Assembly: GCF_000349325.1 (NCBI RefSeq)
Contig: NC_020504.1
Span: forward strand, 4,126,053 to 4,190,052
Source of the DNA: Streptomyces davaonensis JCM 4913
Lineage (GTDB): Bacteria; Actinomycetota; Actinomycetes; Streptomycetales; Streptomycetaceae
Reading direction: 5' to 3'
DNA: 64,000 nt
The notes under the pieces were generated by a model. The model was not told the DNA's origin, searched no databases, and saw only the letters and a list, made by a program, of their open reading frames with translations. The position numbers and the translations under genes were made by a program. Shown here one piece after another: positions 1 through 8,894 of this stretch. Position 1 is the stretch's first letter. Each line of letters starts with the position of its first letter.

Positions 1-17
1 CTCGACGGGCCGAGCAT

Positions 18-110
18 CCGCGCCCCTTAAGGGGCGCGGGACAGCATCCATATGCGGCTACCGCCGCGTGGGCCCGACCAGCCACGACGAACCCGCGGCC
101 GCAGTACGAC
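18..110. repeat. Streptomyces-type dispersed intergenic element, copy 1
   Basis: Positions 18-39 form a perfect 22-bp palindrome (CCGCGCCCCTT and its complement), a strong hairpin downstream of bldM that probably ends its transcript. The following bases, especially GCCACGACGAAC at about 90-101, recur at 33206-33257. The motif GGGGCGCGGG followed later by GCGACC-GCCACGACGAAC is a frequent intergenic sequence in Streptomyces genomes as I remember them. This copy has an extra stretch between the two blocks. No coding sequence is seen in 1-136. Confidence 0.6.
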
Positions 111-136
111 ACAACGCGGCACTCACGGTGAGGCGT

Positions 137-748
137 TTAACGAACCAGACCCCACCGGAAGCCGAGCGCCACGGCATGCGCCCGGTCCGAAGCGCCGAGC
201 TTCTTGAACAACCGACGAGCGTGCGTCTTGACCGTGTCCTCGGAGAGGAACAGCTCGCGCCCGATCTCGGCGTTCGACCGCCCGTGGCTCATACCCTCCA
301 GCACCTGGATCTCACGCGCGGTGAGCGTAGGTGCCGCCCCCATCTCCGCGGACCGCAGCCGCCGCGGGGCGAGCCGCCACGTCGGATCGGCGAGAGCCTG
401 GGTCACGGTCGCCCGCAGCTCCGCACGCGAGGCGTCCTTGTGCAGGTACCCCCGGGCGCCCGCGGCCACCGCGAGAGCGACCCCGTCCAGGTCCTCCGCG
501 ACGGTGAGCATGATGATGCGCGCACCGGGGTCGGCGGACAGCAGTCGCCGGACGGTCTCGACGCCGCCCAGGCCGGGCATGCGCACGTCCATCAGGATCA
601 GGTCGGAGCGGTCGGCGCCCCAGCGGCGGAGGACTTCCTCGCCGTTGGCCGCCGTCGTCACACGCTCGACGCCCGGCACGGTCGCCACCGCACGGCGGAG
701 CGCCTCTCGGGCAAGCGGGGAGTCGTCGCAGACGAGGACGGATGTCAT
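137..748 (-). CDS. bldM: BldM, orphan response regulator of aerial development
   Basis: 203-residue NarL/FixJ-type response regulator needed in Streptomyces for aerial hyphae and, as a heterodimer with WhiI, for later sporulation genes. The receiver domain (about 1-120) shows D8-D9, the phosphoacceptor position D54 in LILMDVRMPG and K104. A LuxR-type helix-turn-helix lies near residues 140-200 (LTAREIQVLEGM, SEDTVKTHARRLFKKLG). I chose the ATG at 748 rather than the frame's upstream start because GGAGGG sits 7 nt before it and it gives the known BldM length. There is no cognate kinase gene nearby. It is divergent from whiD, another developmental gene. A sigma-BldN-type promoter with a BldD-like box lies upstream. 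Confidence 0.96.
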   Translation of the reverse strand: MTSVLVCDDSPLAREALRRAVATVPGVERVTTAANGEEVLRRWGADRSDLILMDVRMPGLGGVETVRRLLSADPGARIIMLTVAEDLDGVALAVAAGARGYLHKDASRAELRATVTQALADPTWRLAPRRLRSAEMGAAPTLTAREIQVLEGMSHGRSNAEIGRELFLSEDTVKTHARRLFKKLGASDRAHAVALGFRWGLVR

Positions 749-871
749 GGCCGCCCTCCGCAGCTGATGCACGTCACCTTGAGCCTCCAGGCTGGTACGA
801 ATCGTCACCTGTGCGGTCGACCGTCTCGGACGCCTGCCCGAGCGCTTGTTCCTTCAACCGCCTCCGCACTC

Positions 872-899
872 TCAACGACGGTCACTCGAAAGAGTTACG
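872..899 (-). promoter_or_regulatory. sigma-BldN-type promoter of bldM
   Basis: On the minus strand CGTAAC (894-899) is followed after 16 nt by CGTTGA (872-877). This matches the -35/-10 pair known for the developmental ECF sigma factor BldN. The expected start near 865 gives a leader of roughly 115 nt before bldM. In S. coelicolor bldM is a direct sigma-BldN target, so the site fits the gene. Confidence 0.85.
882..897. promoter_or_regulatory. BldD-like operator overlapping the bldM promoter
   Basis: TCACTCGAAAGAGTTA matches nine of the ten fixed positions of the BldD consensus as I remember it (TNACNCNGANNNGTNA). It overlaps the spacer and the -35 hexamer of the bldM promoter, where bound BldD-c-di-GMP would block RNA polymerase. 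bldM is a known member of the BldD regulon; this exact site is inferred from the match. Confidence 0.6.
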
Positions 900-1128
900 G
901 GGCCGTGCGTCGTCTTCGGCACTCTACGTGAGGGCACCGACACGGTGCAGACATGCAGGGCAGACCCTCAAGCTTTCATCACAAGCCATGCCCCATTCGG
1001 CCCTTTTTCTTCCCTTTTGCTGGTGTCTGAGGCTAGATTCGCAATGAGTCATATTTTCATCTCCTTAGATCGTAGTTGTACGGTCGTGGACACCGTATCC
1101 GCCCAGAACGGCTACAAGGGGTCACGTA
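900..1128. other. Intergenic leader region of whiD
   Basis: Non-coding stretch between the bldM promoter and whiD. It is AT-rich for this genome around 1030-1080 (for example TAGATT at 1033 and CATATTTTCAT near 1050), as expected for promoter DNA on the whiD side. I found no clear WhiG-type -10 sequence (GCCGATAA) and cannot place the whiD promoter. The whiD ribosome-binding site is the AAGGGG run near 1116-1120. Confidence 0.5.
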
Positions 1129-1458
1129 ATGGCAGATTTCTCCCGCCTTCCCGGACCGAACGCGGACCTGTGGGACTGGCAGCTGCTGGCTGCCTGTCGC
1201 GGGGTGGACAGCTCGCTCTTCTTCCATCCGGAGGGCGAGCGCGGTGCGGCTCGGAGCGCACGTGAGAACTCGGCCAAGGAGGTCTGCATGAGGTGCCCGG
1301 TTCGTGCCCAGTGCGCGGCGCACGCGCTCGCGGTGCGCGAACCGTACGGCGTGTGGGGCGGCTTGACCGAGGACGAGCGCGAAGAGCTCATGGGGCGGGC
1401 GCGCCACCGGCTGGTGTCGGCGTCGGCCGGCGGCGGCGAGACCGCCTCGAACAACTGA
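1129..1458 (+). CDS. whiD: WhiD, WhiB-like [4Fe-4S] sporulation protein
   Basis: 109-residue WhiB-like (Wbl) protein. Four cysteines at C23, C53, C56 and C62 (C-X29-C-X2-C-X5-C) bind an oxygen- and NO-sensitive [4Fe-4S] cluster, and GVWGG at 74-78 is the family's tight turn. A basic stretch follows (MGRARHRL). In Streptomyces WhiD is required for late spore maturation, and Wbl proteins work by binding region 4 of the principal sigma factor. The bldM-whiD pairing, the length and the N-terminus MADFSRLPGPNADLW support this particular family member. The ATG at 1129 follows AAGGGG. Its 3' end converges on a LysR gene through a shared hairpin. Confidence 0.94.
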   Translation: MADFSRLPGPNADLWDWQLLAACRGVDSSLFFHPEGERGAARSARENSAKEVCMRCPVRAQCAAHALAVREPYGVWGGLTEDEREELMGRARHRLVSASAGGGETASNN

Positions 1459-1477
1459 AGTAACGTTTCTTCAACTC

Positions 1478-1499
1478 AGGGCACGCGCACGCGTGCCCT
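1478..1499. terminator. Bidirectional hairpin between whiD and the LysR gene
   Basis: AGGGCACGCG (1478-1487) and CGCGTGCCCT (1490-1499) pair as a 10-bp stem with a CA loop. The hairpin lies just after the whiD stop and touches the stop codon of the convergent LysR gene, so it can serve both. Confidence 0.75.
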
Positions 1500-2434
1500 T
1501 ACTTCTGCGCCGCCAACCGCTCGCGGGCGTCCCGCACTTGGCGGTGCGCCGCCCGCGCGAGCTGCTCCAGGGTCGCCGTCACCGCCGGAACCTGGGCGAG
1601 GTCGGGCAGGGTGAGGGCGACGATCTCCCGTCGTACCGCCGGTTCCAGGGTCACCATGCGGGCCCCGCGCGGGCGTACCGACTCCACCGCGAGCTGGGGC
1701 AGAACGGCCACGCCGAGGCCCGCGCCGACCAGGCCGACCACGGCCGGGTAGTCGTCGGTGGCGAAGTCGATGCGGGGAGTGAAGCCGGCGCCCTCGCACA
1801 CCTCGACCAACTGGCCGCGGCAGCGCGGGCATCCGGCGATCCAGGGCTCGGCGGCGAGTTCGCCGATGGCCACGGACTCCGCGCGGGCGAGCCGGTGACG
1901 CTCCGGTACGAGGGCGACGAGGCGGTCGGTGAGCAGGGGCCGTACGACGAGGTCGTCCCATTCGCCTTCCTGGGCCGCCCCTTCGTAGCGGAAGGCGAGG
2001 GCGAGGTCGCAGTCGCCCTCGCGGAGCAGCTCCACCGACTTCGGCGGCTCGGCCTCCTCCAGGGAGACGCGGGTGCCGGGGTGGGCGGCGCGCAGGGCGG
2101 CGAGGGCGGCGGGGACGAGGGTGGAGCTGCCGCTGGGGAAGGAGACCAGGCGGACCCGTCCGGCGCGCAGGCCCGCGATGGCGGCGACCTCCTCCTCGGC
2201 GGCGGTGAGTCCGGCGAGGATCCCTGCCGCGTGCCGGACGAGGGCCTCGCCGGCCTGGGTCAGGCGCATCTCGCGGCCGCTGCGGATCAGCAGCGGGGTG
2301 CCGACGGACGCCTCCAGCGCCTTCATCTGCTGACTGACGGCGGGCTGGGTGCAGCCCAGCTCACGCCCTGCCGCGGAGAAGGAGCCGGTGGCGGCGACGG
2401 CGCGCAGCACTCGGAGATGTCGGGCCTCGATCAC
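1499..2434 (-). CDS. LysR-family transcriptional regulator
   Basis: 311-residue LysR-type regulator. The N-terminal winged helix-turn-helix is clear (residues 1-60: LRVLRAVAATGSFSAAGREL, QPAVSQQMKALE), followed by the periplasmic-binding-like effector domain (about 90-300). The start is a GTG at 2434. It is divergent from a MOSC-domain gene across an 81-bp gap, the usual arrangement for a LysR protein controlling its neighbour and itself. The effector cannot be deduced. That the MOSC gene is its target is inference. Confidence 0.88.
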   Translation of the reverse strand: MIEARHLRVLRAVAATGSFSAAGRELGCTQPAVSQQMKALEASVGTPLLIRSGREMRLTQAGEALVRHAAGILAGLTAAEEEVAAIAGLRAGRVRLVSFPSGSSTLVPAALAALRAAHPGTRVSLEEAEPPKSVELLREGDCDLALAFRYEGAAQEGEWDDLVVRPLLTDRLVALVPERHRLARAESVAIGELAAEPWIAGCPRCRGQLVEVCEGAGFTPRIDFATDDYPAVVGLVGAGLGVAVLPQLAVESVRPRGARMVTLEPAVRREIVALTLPDLAQVPAVTATLEQLARAAHRQVRDARERLAAQK

Positions 2435-2515
2435 GTCTCAAGGATAAGCGGTCCTTTGATACGGCGCCCATTAATGCACCAACGCTTTGACCGTCCGTCG
2501 CCTACCGTTTCTCGC

Positions 2516-3184
2516 ATGGAGCTTCTTTCTCTCAATCTCGGCCGCCGGACGTCCGTCCCCTACACCGACCACCCCGAGGGCGTGACCGGTATCGACAAGC
2601 GGCCGGTCGAAGGGCCGGTGCGGGTGACGGCGCCGGGGCCGAAGGGGACCGGGGCGAGCGGTCTGGCCGGGGACGACGTGTGCGACACCCGCCATCACGG
2701 CGGGAACGACCAGGCCGTGTACGCGATGGCACGCGAGGACCTGGACGACTGGGAGCGGGAGCTGGGCCGGACGCTGGCCAATGGCTCCTTCGGCGAGAAC
2801 TTCACGACGCTCGGCCTGGATGTCTCCGGTGCCCTGATCGGTGAGCGCTGGCGGGTCGGGCCCGAGCTGGTGCTGGAGGTGACCAGCGGGCGGATTCCGT
2901 GCCGTACGTTCCAGGCCCATATCGGTGAGGAGCGCTGGGTGAAGCGGTTCACGGCGAAGGGGGCGCCGGGCGCGTATCTGCGGGTGATCGAGCCCGGCGA
3001 GGTGCGGGCGGGCGACGCCGTCGAGATAGTGCACCGGCCGGACCACGACGTGACGGTGGCGTTGGCGTTCCGGGCGGCGACCACGCAGCGGGAACTGCTG
3101 CCGCGGGTGCTGGCGGCGGGCGAAGCGCTGCATCCGGAGGAGCTGGACACGGCACGGAAGTACGTGGCGAAGTTCGGGAACTGA
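2516..3184 (+). CDS. MOSC-domain protein, YiiM-like
   Basis: 222-residue MOSC-domain protein resembling YiiM and related proteins that detoxify N-hydroxylated base analogues using molybdenum cofactor. The MOSC core spans about residues 30-165, with CDTRHHGGNDQAVYAM, NGSFGENFTTLG and the conserved cysteine in GRIPCRTF. The ATG at 2516 starts MELLSLNLG. The open frame extends far upstream through the LysR gene, but that part is antisense shadow. The ribosome-binding site is weak. It is divergent from the LysR gene. The molybdenum-dependent activity is known for the family, not shown here. Confidence 0.85.
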   Translation: MELLSLNLGRRTSVPYTDHPEGVTGIDKRPVEGPVRVTAPGPKGTGASGLAGDDVCDTRHHGGNDQAVYAMAREDLDDWERELGRTLANGSFGENFTTLGLDVSGALIGERWRVGPELVLEVTSGRIPCRTFQAHIGEERWVKRFTAKGAPGAYLRVIEPGEVRAGDAVEIVHRPDHDVTVALAFRAATTQRELLPRVLAAGEALHPEELDTARKYVAKFGN

Positions 3185-3275
3185 CATGCCGCCACATGGC
3201 GGCGGGGTGGGTGGGTCCTGGGAAGGAGGCGGACAGAAAGCGGATTCCGTTGATCCGGGTCACTAATCTTGGGCC

Positions 3276-4050
3276 ATGACAACGGCTCTCATCACGGGAT
3301 CGACCGCGGGCCTCGGCGCCGCGTTCGCGCGGCGGCTGGCCGCCGACGGGCACAACCTCGTCCTGGTCGCGCGGGACACCAAGCGGCTGCGCGAGCAGGC
3401 GACCGAGCTGCACGACCGGCACGGCATCGAGGCGGAGGTCCTGACGGCGGACCTGGCGACGGACAAGGGCATCGAGACGGTCGCCGACCGGCTCGCCGAC
3501 CGCCGCAGCCCCGTCGACCTGCTGATCAACAACGCCGGTTTCGGCAACAAGGGCCGCTATCTCGACGTCTCGATGGCCGATGAGCTGAAGATGCTCAAGG
3601 TGCACTGCGAGGCGGTGCTGCGGCTGACGTCGGCCGCGGCCGGGGCGATGCGCGAACGGGGCCGGGGCGGGGTCGTCAACGTCGCCTCGGTCGCCGCCTT
3701 CGTGCCCCGCGGGACCTACGGCGCCTCCAAGGCGTGGGTCGTGCAGTTCACCCAGGGCGCGGCGAAGGACCTCGCCGGCAGCGGGGTGCGGCTGATGGCG
3801 CTGTGCCCCGGCTTTGTGCGCACCGAGTTCCATGAGCGGGCCGGGATGGGCACGGACAACATCCCGGGGTGGATGTGGCTGGACGCCGACAAGGTGGGCC
3901 GCGGCGGGTCTCGCGGATCTGGCGCGCGGCAGGACGGTGTCCATCCCGGACCCCCGGTACAAGGTGCTGATGGGCGTCACCAAGGTCGTCCCGCGCGGGA
4001 TGCTCGGCGGGATCACATCCAGAACGGGCCGCAAGTACGGGCCTCAGTAG
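3276..4050 (+). pseudogene. Short-chain dehydrogenase/reductase with a +1 frameshift
   Basis: An SDR enzyme of the DltE/YqjQ-like class whose frame is interrupted. The first frame encodes the Rossmann glycine motif (TGSTAGLGAA), NNAGFGN and the catalytic YGASK, and runs well to WMWLDADKVG near 3897. The expected ending (AAGLADLARGRTVSIPDPRYK onward, finishing at TAG 4048-4050) is in the next frame. Removing one base in the GGGCC run at about 3896-3901 would restore a 257-residue protein, a normal SDR length. As written, translation continues out of frame to 4124. All catalytic residues precede the break. It may be a true mutation or a sequencing error. Confidence 0.82.
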
Positions 4051-4120
4051 GGCGCGCCCGCGCACAACCGGAGGACAATGGTGCTGTTCGACCGGACCCC
4101 CGGGGGACGGAGGCGGCGCC

Positions 4121-4828
4121 ATGACGTTCGTACAGCTCATCGACTGCAAGACGAGCCGGTTCGACGAGATGAACCGGCTGATGGACACGTGGGTCGAGCA
4201 GACCAAGGGGAAGCGGACCGCGACGCACAACGTGATCGGCAAGGACCGGTCCGACGCGTCGCACTTCATCGAGATCGTGGAGTTCCCGTCGTACGAGGAG
4301 GCGATGCGGAACTCGAACCTGCCGGAGACCGACAAGATCTTCCGGGACATGGTCGCCCTGTGCGACGAGATGCCGACGTTCACCGATCTGGACGTCGTGC
4401 GTGACGAGCAGTTGTACGCGACGACCGCGCGGCGGTTCTTCGACGAACTGGCCGCGAAGGGGGACCTGCCCCCCTTCAACGACGTGCTGATCGAGGACTA
4501 CCACGACCACGATCCGGCCAACCCGCAAGACAACATCGGGATGGACGCGATCCGGCGCGAGGCGGAGATGTGGCGGGGCGCCTTCGACTTCTCGTTCACC
4601 ATCGAGGACCAGATGGCCCAGGGCGACCGGGTGTGCACCCGCTGGACCTGGAACGGCCTGCACAAGGGTGACTTCATGGGCATCGCGGCCACCGGCAAGC
4701 AGGTGTCCATGACCGGGACGACCGTCCACCGGTGCACCGCGGACGGGAAGATCGCCGAGGGCTGGTGGCAGTACGACCGGCTCGGGCTGATGGAGCAGTT
4801 GGGCGCGCTGGACGCGCTGGAGCAGTAG
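4121..4828 (+). CDS. ABM-like plus SnoaL-like two-domain protein
   Basis: 235-residue protein with two small folds in tandem. The first (about 1-100: MTFVQLIDCKTSRFDEMNRLM, HFIEIVEFPSYEEAM) resembles the dimeric alpha/beta barrel of antibiotic-biosynthesis monooxygenase-like proteins. The second (about 105-235: MGIAATGKQVSMTGTTVHRC, DGKIAEGWWQYD) is a SnoaL-like NTF2 fold of the ester-cyclase type. The ATG at 4121 follows GGAGG. No polyketide genes are nearby, so the substrate is unknown and an accessory or detoxification role is as likely as cyclisation. It lies downstream of the broken SDR gene and ends at a strong hairpin. Confidence 0.78.
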   Translation: MTFVQLIDCKTSRFDEMNRLMDTWVEQTKGKRTATHNVIGKDRSDASHFIEIVEFPSYEEAMRNSNLPETDKIFRDMVALCDEMPTFTDLDVVRDEQLYATTARRFFDELAAKGDLPPFNDVLIEDYHDHDPANPQDNIGMDAIRREAEMWRGAFDFSFTIEDQMAQGDRVCTRWTWNGLHKGDFMGIAATGKQVSMTGTTVHRCTADGKIAEGWWQYDRLGLMEQLGALDALEQ

Positions 4829-4838
4829 GGGCAACGCG

Positions 4839-4870
4839 AAGGCCCGGCACCCTCGCGGATGCCGGGCCTT
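4839..4870. terminator. Bidirectional terminator
   Basis: AAGGCCCGGCA (4839-4849) and TGCCGGGCCTT (4860-4870) form a perfect 11-bp stem with a 10-nt loop. It lies between the convergent ends of the ABM-SnoaL gene and groEL1. Confidence 0.88.
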
Positions 4871-4883
4871 CAGCTGACGTACG

Positions 4884-6518
<1,635 letters not shown>

Positions 6519-6553
6519 TCAGCCCTCTCGGAAAACGTGGGTGAAAAAGCGAA

Positions 6554-6603
6554 CTGCGCCCCTGACGCCCGGCTTCATAAGGTCGCGGGGGCCCGGGGCG
6601 CAG
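6554..6603 (-). terminator. Attenuator-like hairpin between groES and groEL1
   Basis: GGGGCGCAG (6595-6603) pairs with CTGCGCCCC (6554-6562). On the transcribed strand the stem is followed by TTCGCTTTTTC, which makes it look like a leaky intrinsic terminator. It would let groES be made in excess over groEL1, or mark an RNA processing site; neither can be decided from sequence. Confidence 0.6.
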
Positions 6604-6630
6604 CTCGAAAAGCAGAAATGCTGAAGTGAA

Positions 6631-6939
6631 TTACTTCTCGATGATCGCGAGCACGTCGCGGGACGAGAGGACGAGGTACTCCTCGCCGTTGTACTTCACC
6701 TCGGTGCCGCCGTACTTGCTGTACAGCACGATGTCGCCGACCTTCACGTCGAGCGGCAGACGCTCGCCGTTCTCGAAGCGGCCCGGACCGACGGCGAGGA
6801 TGACGCCCTCCTGGGGCTTCTCCTTCGCGGTGTCCGGGATGACCAGGCCAGAGGCCGTGGTCTGCTCGGCGTCGAGCGGCTGGACCACGATGCGGTCCTC
6901 GAGCGGCTTGATGGCAACCTTGGAGCTGGCGGTCGTCAC
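6631..6939 (-). CDS. groES: Co-chaperonin GroES
   Basis: 102-residue Hsp10 lid of the GroEL chamber. The roof and mobile-loop pattern is visible ([35 protein letters not shown]) and the C-terminal part [30 protein letters not shown] is standard. The start is GTG at 6939, preceded by the purine-rich GGGGGAGG. It is the first gene of the groES-groEL1 operon. The promoter overlaps one CIRCE operator and a second lies just downstream of it. Confidence 0.97.
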   Translation of the reverse strand: MTTASSKVAIKPLEDRIVVQPLDAEQTTASGLVIPDTAKEKPQEGVILAVGPGRFENGERLPLDVKVGDIVLYSKYGGTEVKYNGEEYLVLSSRDVLAIIEK

Positions 6940-7039
6940 GATCCGACCTCCCCCTTCGGAGATCTCACGGGGTTAACTGTCTGAGGTGGCGACCAGGTCG
7001 ATCCGTCGTCGCGGGTGCCGGACCTGCCCGTCGCGTGTG

Positions 7040-7066
7040 TTGGCACTCTCCAGGGGGGAGTGCCAG
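7040..7066. promoter_or_regulatory. CIRCE operator 1 (HrcA)
   Basis: TTGGCACTC (7040-7048), a 9-nt spacer and GAGTGCCAG (7058-7066) match the CIRCE consensus TTAGCACTC-N9-GAGTGCTAA apart from a symmetric A-to-G change and the outermost base. It lies just downstream of the predicted groES -10, the position for repression by HrcA. Confidence 0.9.
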
Positions 7067-7073
7067 ACCCGAG

Positions 7074-7101
7074 ACTATGACCGCGATTAGCACTCGGTCA
7101 A
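7074..7101 (-). promoter_or_regulatory. groES vegetative promoter
   Basis: On the minus strand TTGACC (7096-7101) and CATAGT (7074-7079) are separated by 16 nt, a good HrdB-type promoter. The -35 lies inside the spacer of CIRCE 2 and the start site falls next to CIRCE 1, so HrcA would occlude it from both sides. Confidence 0.82.
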
Positions 7102-7113
7102 GCGGACTGCTAA
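7087..7113. promoter_or_regulatory. CIRCE operator 2 (HrcA)
   Basis: TTAGCACTC (7087-7095), a 9-nt spacer and GACTGCTAA (7105-7113), with one mismatch to the CIRCE consensus. It overlaps the groES -35 region. Two CIRCE elements upstream of groES-groEL1 are known in Streptomyces. Confidence 0.93.
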
Positions 7114-7155
7114 TCGCGTCCCCGAGGGGACCCTGAGGAGACCCGAGGAGCGCTC

Positions 7156-7851
7156 CTACAGGTAGTCCTCCAAGCGGGCCGGCCTGAGCCCCCGCTCCCG
7201 GATCTCCGCCAGCAGCCGACGCGTCCGCTCCACGAGCGGCAGCCCCGTCGGATCGTGCGAGGGCAGCGACACGATGTCGCCGGGGCCAAGGCGCCGCGGG
7301 CCCTCGGTGTACGTCAGTTCGCCGTCGCTCTCCATCGACGCCCGCCACAGCACCACCGCCGAGATCCCGCAGCCGGCCGCCACGCGCCGCGTGGTCGTGT
7401 CGTACCTGCCGTGCGGTGGGCGGAAGAGGCGGGGCCGGGCGCCGAAGCGGGCTCGGAGTTTGTTCTGCTGGCCGCAGATCTCGGCGCGCTGGCCGGCGTG
7501 AGGCAGGCCGCGCAGGGTCGTGTGGTCGAGGGTGTGGTTCTGGATCGAGGCGCCCACCGCCTGGAGGCGGGCGAAGTGCCCGTACCCCGGCCCGACCACG
7601 CTGTCCGTGAGGAACATGGCGACCGGGAGCCGCAGTTCGCGGACCAGGTCGATGAAGCGGGGGTCCTGTTCGGCGCCGTCGTCGTAGGTGAGGAAGACGA
7701 CCTTGTCGTCGGTGGGGACGCGGTGCACGACCGGGGCCAGGACGGCGCCTGGGGCCCGCAGGGGCGGCCTCTCCGAGGAGCCCGCGGCCTGGGCGCAGCC
7801 CGTCAGGAGTACGGCCGCCACGGCCCCGGCGAGCAGGCCCCTGGGCCTCAC
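7156..7851 (-). CDS. Polysaccharide-deacetylase-like lipoprotein, downstream copy
   Basis: 231-residue predicted lipoprotein with a NodB/CE4 fold. An N-terminal signal ends in the lipobox LLTGC (about residues 15-19). The domain shows the metal-binding aspartates in FLTYDDGAEQDP, NHTLDHTTL (H-T-x-x-x-H), RPPHGRYD and a C-terminal LEDYL. The GTG at 7851 overlaps the stop of the upstream paralogue by 4 nt (GTGA), so the two are translationally coupled. The two proteins share the DDGAE, NHTL and RLEDYL blocks, which points to tandem duplication. The substrate may be peptidoglycan or another wall glycan; both are inference. Confidence 0.85.
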   Translation of the reverse strand: MRPRGLLAGAVAAVLLTGCAQAAGSSERPPLRAPGAVLAPVVHRVPTDDKVVFLTYDDGAEQDPRFIDLVRELRLPVAMFLTDSVVGPGYGHFARLQAVGASIQNHTLDHTTLRGLPHAGQRAEICGQQNKLRARFGARPRLFRPPHGRYDTTTRRVAAGCGISAVVLWRASMESDGELTYTEGPRRLGPGDIVSLPSHDPTGLPLVERTRRLLAEIRERGLRPARLEDYL

Positions 7852-8804
7852 AGGTAGTCCTCCAGCCGGGCCACCGCGTACCCCTTGGCGGTGACCCGGT
7901 CGAGGAACCGGCGGATCATGTCGGGCATGGTGCCCTTCCAGTGCTCCTTGCCCCGGAAGTGGCTGAGCACGATGTCGCCGGGGTGGATGTCCCGGTCCCA
8001 TTCGCGGTAGGCCCAGTGGTCGACGAAGACCTCCTCGTTCCACAGGGGCGCATGGGTGATGCCGCAGGACTTGGCGGCGCGCAGGGTGTTCCCGTTGTAG
8101 CTGCCGAAGGGCGGACGGAAGAGGACGGGCCGCTTGCCGTAGCGCTCCTCGATCACGTCCTGCATGCCGCAGATCTCGTGCTTCTGGCGGGCGTAGGACA
8201 GGCCCGGCAGGTAGGGGTGGTTCAGGGTGTGGTTGTTCAGGCCGACGCCCGCGCGCTGCATCCGCTTGAAGTAGCCGTAGTCCTCCTTGATCAGGTAGTC
8301 GCTGAGGAAGGCGGTGTACGGGATCTTCAGCTCGGTCATCATGCGCAGGAAGGCGGGGTCCTTCTCGGCGCCGTCGTCGATGGTGAGGAAGACGATCTTC
8401 TGCTCGGTGGGGATCGTGGTGAAGACCGGCGGGAGGTCGTCCTCGGCGTGGCCGTCGACCTCGAAGCCCTTGCGGGTGGTGATCCGCGGCTTCTTCGCGG
8501 GCGGCGCCGGGGCGGTCAGCGGGACCTTGGCGAGTCCCCAGCGCCTGGCCGCGGCGGCGCGCGCCAGGGCGGCGGTGCGCAGCCGGGTGGCGTAGGCGTC
8601 CAGGGCGCGGGCCGGCGGGGCCAGGAGGGGCTGCCGGCCGGGGGCGGGGCGGGCCCGTGAGCCGTGCGGGGTCTCGCTCCTGTCGCCCCGCTCGCTCTGC
8701 GTACAGCCCGAGGCGATGGCGGCGACGGTCAGCACGGCGAGTCCGCCGCGTACTCGCGTCCCCCACAGCACCCGGTTTTTATCATTTCGTCCTACTGCTC
8801 GCAT
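7848..8804 (-). CDS. Polysaccharide-deacetylase-like lipoprotein, upstream copy
   Basis: 318-residue predicted lipoprotein. The signal sequence ends in the lipobox IASGC (near residue 30). A proline- and arginine-rich linker of about 80 residues leads to a NodB/CE4 domain with FLTIDDGAEKDP, NHTLNHPYL, FRPPFGSYNG and HPGDIVLSHF. The start ATG at 8804 has GGGAGGA 9 nt upstream. It is the first gene of a two-gene unit with its shorter paralogue. It lies divergent from the methyltransferase gene across a 90-bp gap. It probably acts on glycans outside the membrane; the exact substrate is unknown. Confidence 0.86.
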   Translation of the reverse strand: MRAVGRNDKNRVLWGTRVRGGLAVLTVAAIASGCTQSERGDRSETPHGSRARPAPGRQPLLAPPARALDAYATRLRTAALARAAAARRWGLAKVPLTAPAPPAKKPRITTRKGFEVDGHAEDDLPPVFTTIPTEQKIVFLTIDDGAEKDPAFLRMMTELKIPYTAFLSDYLIKEDYGYFKRMQRAGVGLNNHTLNHPYLPGLSYARQKHEICGMQDVIEERYGKRPVLFRPPFGSYNGNTLRAAKSCGITHAPLWNEEVFVDHWAYREWDRDIHPGDIVLSHFRGKEHWKGTMPDMIRRFLDRVTAKGYAVARLEDYL

Positions 8805-8894
8805 GGGGCCGGATCCTCCCAGGCCCCCGCCCCGATCCCGGGCCGACACCGCCACCGCGGGCGCACCGTCCACCGACTGGCTCACAATGACCCG

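Noticed and set aside
900..1128. WhiG-type promoter for whiD
   Set aside because: I looked for TAAA-N15-16-GCCGATAA and found no match in the leader.
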